Below, piece by piece: positions 4,586 through 5,565 of a stretch of DNA of 5,565 nt; the first letter of the stretch is position 1; each line of letters starts with the position of its first letter. The notes below the pieces were generated by a model. It made no database searches. It had not been told where the DNA came from and saw only the letters and a list, made by a program, of their open reading frames with translations. Location: NCBI RefSeq assembly GCF_000332455.1, contig NZ_AOGY02000026.1, forward strand, positions 1 to 5,565. The letters are read 5' to 3'. A program made the translations under genes and the position numbers. The DNA is from Leptospira vanthielii serovar Holland str. Waz Holland = ATCC 700522. Lineage in GTDB: Bacteria > Spirochaetota > Leptospiria > Leptospirales > Leptospiraceae.

Positions 4586-5565
4586 TTAAGCGACAAGTCT
4601 TGTGAATAGTTCTTCAGTAGGCGGATCCTTTCCAAATTTGATGTAAACAATATCTGGAACTTTGAATTCGTCAACTTCTTCTAACAGAATCATCCTTTGA
4701 TTGCAGAAAGGACAAGATTTGTGGAATTTATGATTCTCATCGAGAATGGAATCATCATTGATTTTTGATTCTGTTTCTTCTTTACTGTTTATCTCTAATA
4801 ATTGATTTACGAGGTCATACTTAGATCTACTAGCGGAGCTGTAGAAACCAGAATAACGAATAGATTTAATGTTTTGTGGAATGATGTGTTTGATGTATCT
4901 ATTTACAAATTCATGGTTAGAAAAGGAAAAGATTTATCTTTATTATGAAGATTAATGGAACCATTATCAAAATAATCGACCTGATTAAGATCGAGAGCAT
5001 TTCCTTTTATAGTTTTGGAAAGGTAGTCAATGATAGGAAAAGGGGAATCGTATTTCTTAGAAACAAATATATTTTCTTTATGTAAATTATCTATATTTAG
5101 TCTGAAGTCATTTCCAAGTTCAGGATGTTTCTTATGTAAAAGAATTAATTCTTTCTTTAGAATTTGGTTATATATAGAATTGAAGTTATCAAGTTTGAAG
5201 AGAGTCTGATCTAGTAAGAGAAATCTTGTCCTGTTTTTTTGGATAGAGCAATAGAATTGAGAAGGATGTGTATATGAGGATGAAGCTGGTAAGCATCCCC
5301 ATGAGTGTGTAGAACAGAAATGAAAGCCGTAGTAGGGGTTAGGTCAAAAGAATACTTAATTAATTTGAGAATCGTATTAGATGAAGCTTCAAAAAGGATT
5401 TCTATAAATTCTTTATAATGGGAAAGAATATATGGATACAGAAAAGAAGGTAACTTAAAAACAAGATGATAATGTGGAGAATTAGAAACTTTTTCTTTTG
5501 TATTAGAATTCCATTCTCTTTTATTTTCTGATTGGCAAGTAGGACAAGATCTATTGTTACAAGAT
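4586..5565 (-). pseudogene. IS91-like HUH (rolling-circle) transposase, frameshifted and cut by the window edge
   Basis: Reading from 5564 downward, three frames join into one IS91-family transposase lacking only its extreme N-terminus, which is off the window. The first frame has a Cys-rich zinc-binding end (CNNRSCPTC), then SPHYHLVFKLPSFL and the metal-binding HUH motif LHPHIHIL at about 5268-5282. The second has the region of the nucleophilic Tyr (IIDYLSKTIKG, Tyr at 5023-5025). The third has FVNRYIKHIIPQNIKSIRYS, a second CPFC knuckle (4703-4714) and the stop at 4586-4588. Frame changes fall at the A run 5234-5240 (minus-strand A7, where eight would restore the frame) and at 4921-4924 (minus-strand T4, where five would). 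The family often has two Tyr four residues apart; here the second position is Thr. It is probably inactive, unless both homopolymer losses are sequencing errors. Confidence 0.87.

Overview
The window looks like an accessory region of a low-GC bacterial chromosome. The gene bodies are very AT-rich, and short, much more GC-rich repeats separate them. The repeat type, the brnTA module and the decayed transposases suggest a Leptospira-like spirochaete. That assignment rests on general resemblance, because the window has no rRNA or core gene to prove it.

Layout from left to right. Bases 1-98 are an open stretch of uncertain identity. Bases about 106-1152 are an IS30-family insertion sequence with 13-bp perfect inverted repeats. 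Its transposase is broken by two frameshifts, and a 7-bp repeat flanks the element. Bases 1160-1414 (minus strand) are the start of a small gene cut short by this insertion.

Bases 1460-4507 hold four related 161-162-bp structured repeats, at 1460-1620, 2406-2567, 3404-3565 and 4346-4507. They alternate with three AT-rich gene units, all on the minus strand: a 168-aa soluble protein of unknown function, a 267-aa membrane protein of unknown function, and a BrnT/BrnA type II toxin-antitoxin pair. The repeats have the architecture of integron attC recombination sites: RYYYAAC-like and GTTRRRY-like ends, paired inner arms and internal hairpins. Read on the minus strand, each gene unit is followed by one site, as in an integron cassette array. 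No integrase is present here, so the array would be a cluster of attC sites lacking a local integrase. The sites come in two sequence subtypes that alternate A, B, A, B, and several paired positions change together, which argues that the folded form is under selection.

Bases 4586-5565 (minus strand) are a frameshifted IS91-like HUH transposase that runs off the right edge.

In outline, the window is a small cassette array enclosed by two decaying transposable elements. The toxin-antitoxin cassette may stabilise the array; the other cassettes carry lineage-specific genes of unknown role. Three of the four transposase frameshifts are single-base losses in homopolymers, so sequencing error should be excluded before calling them true pseudogenes.
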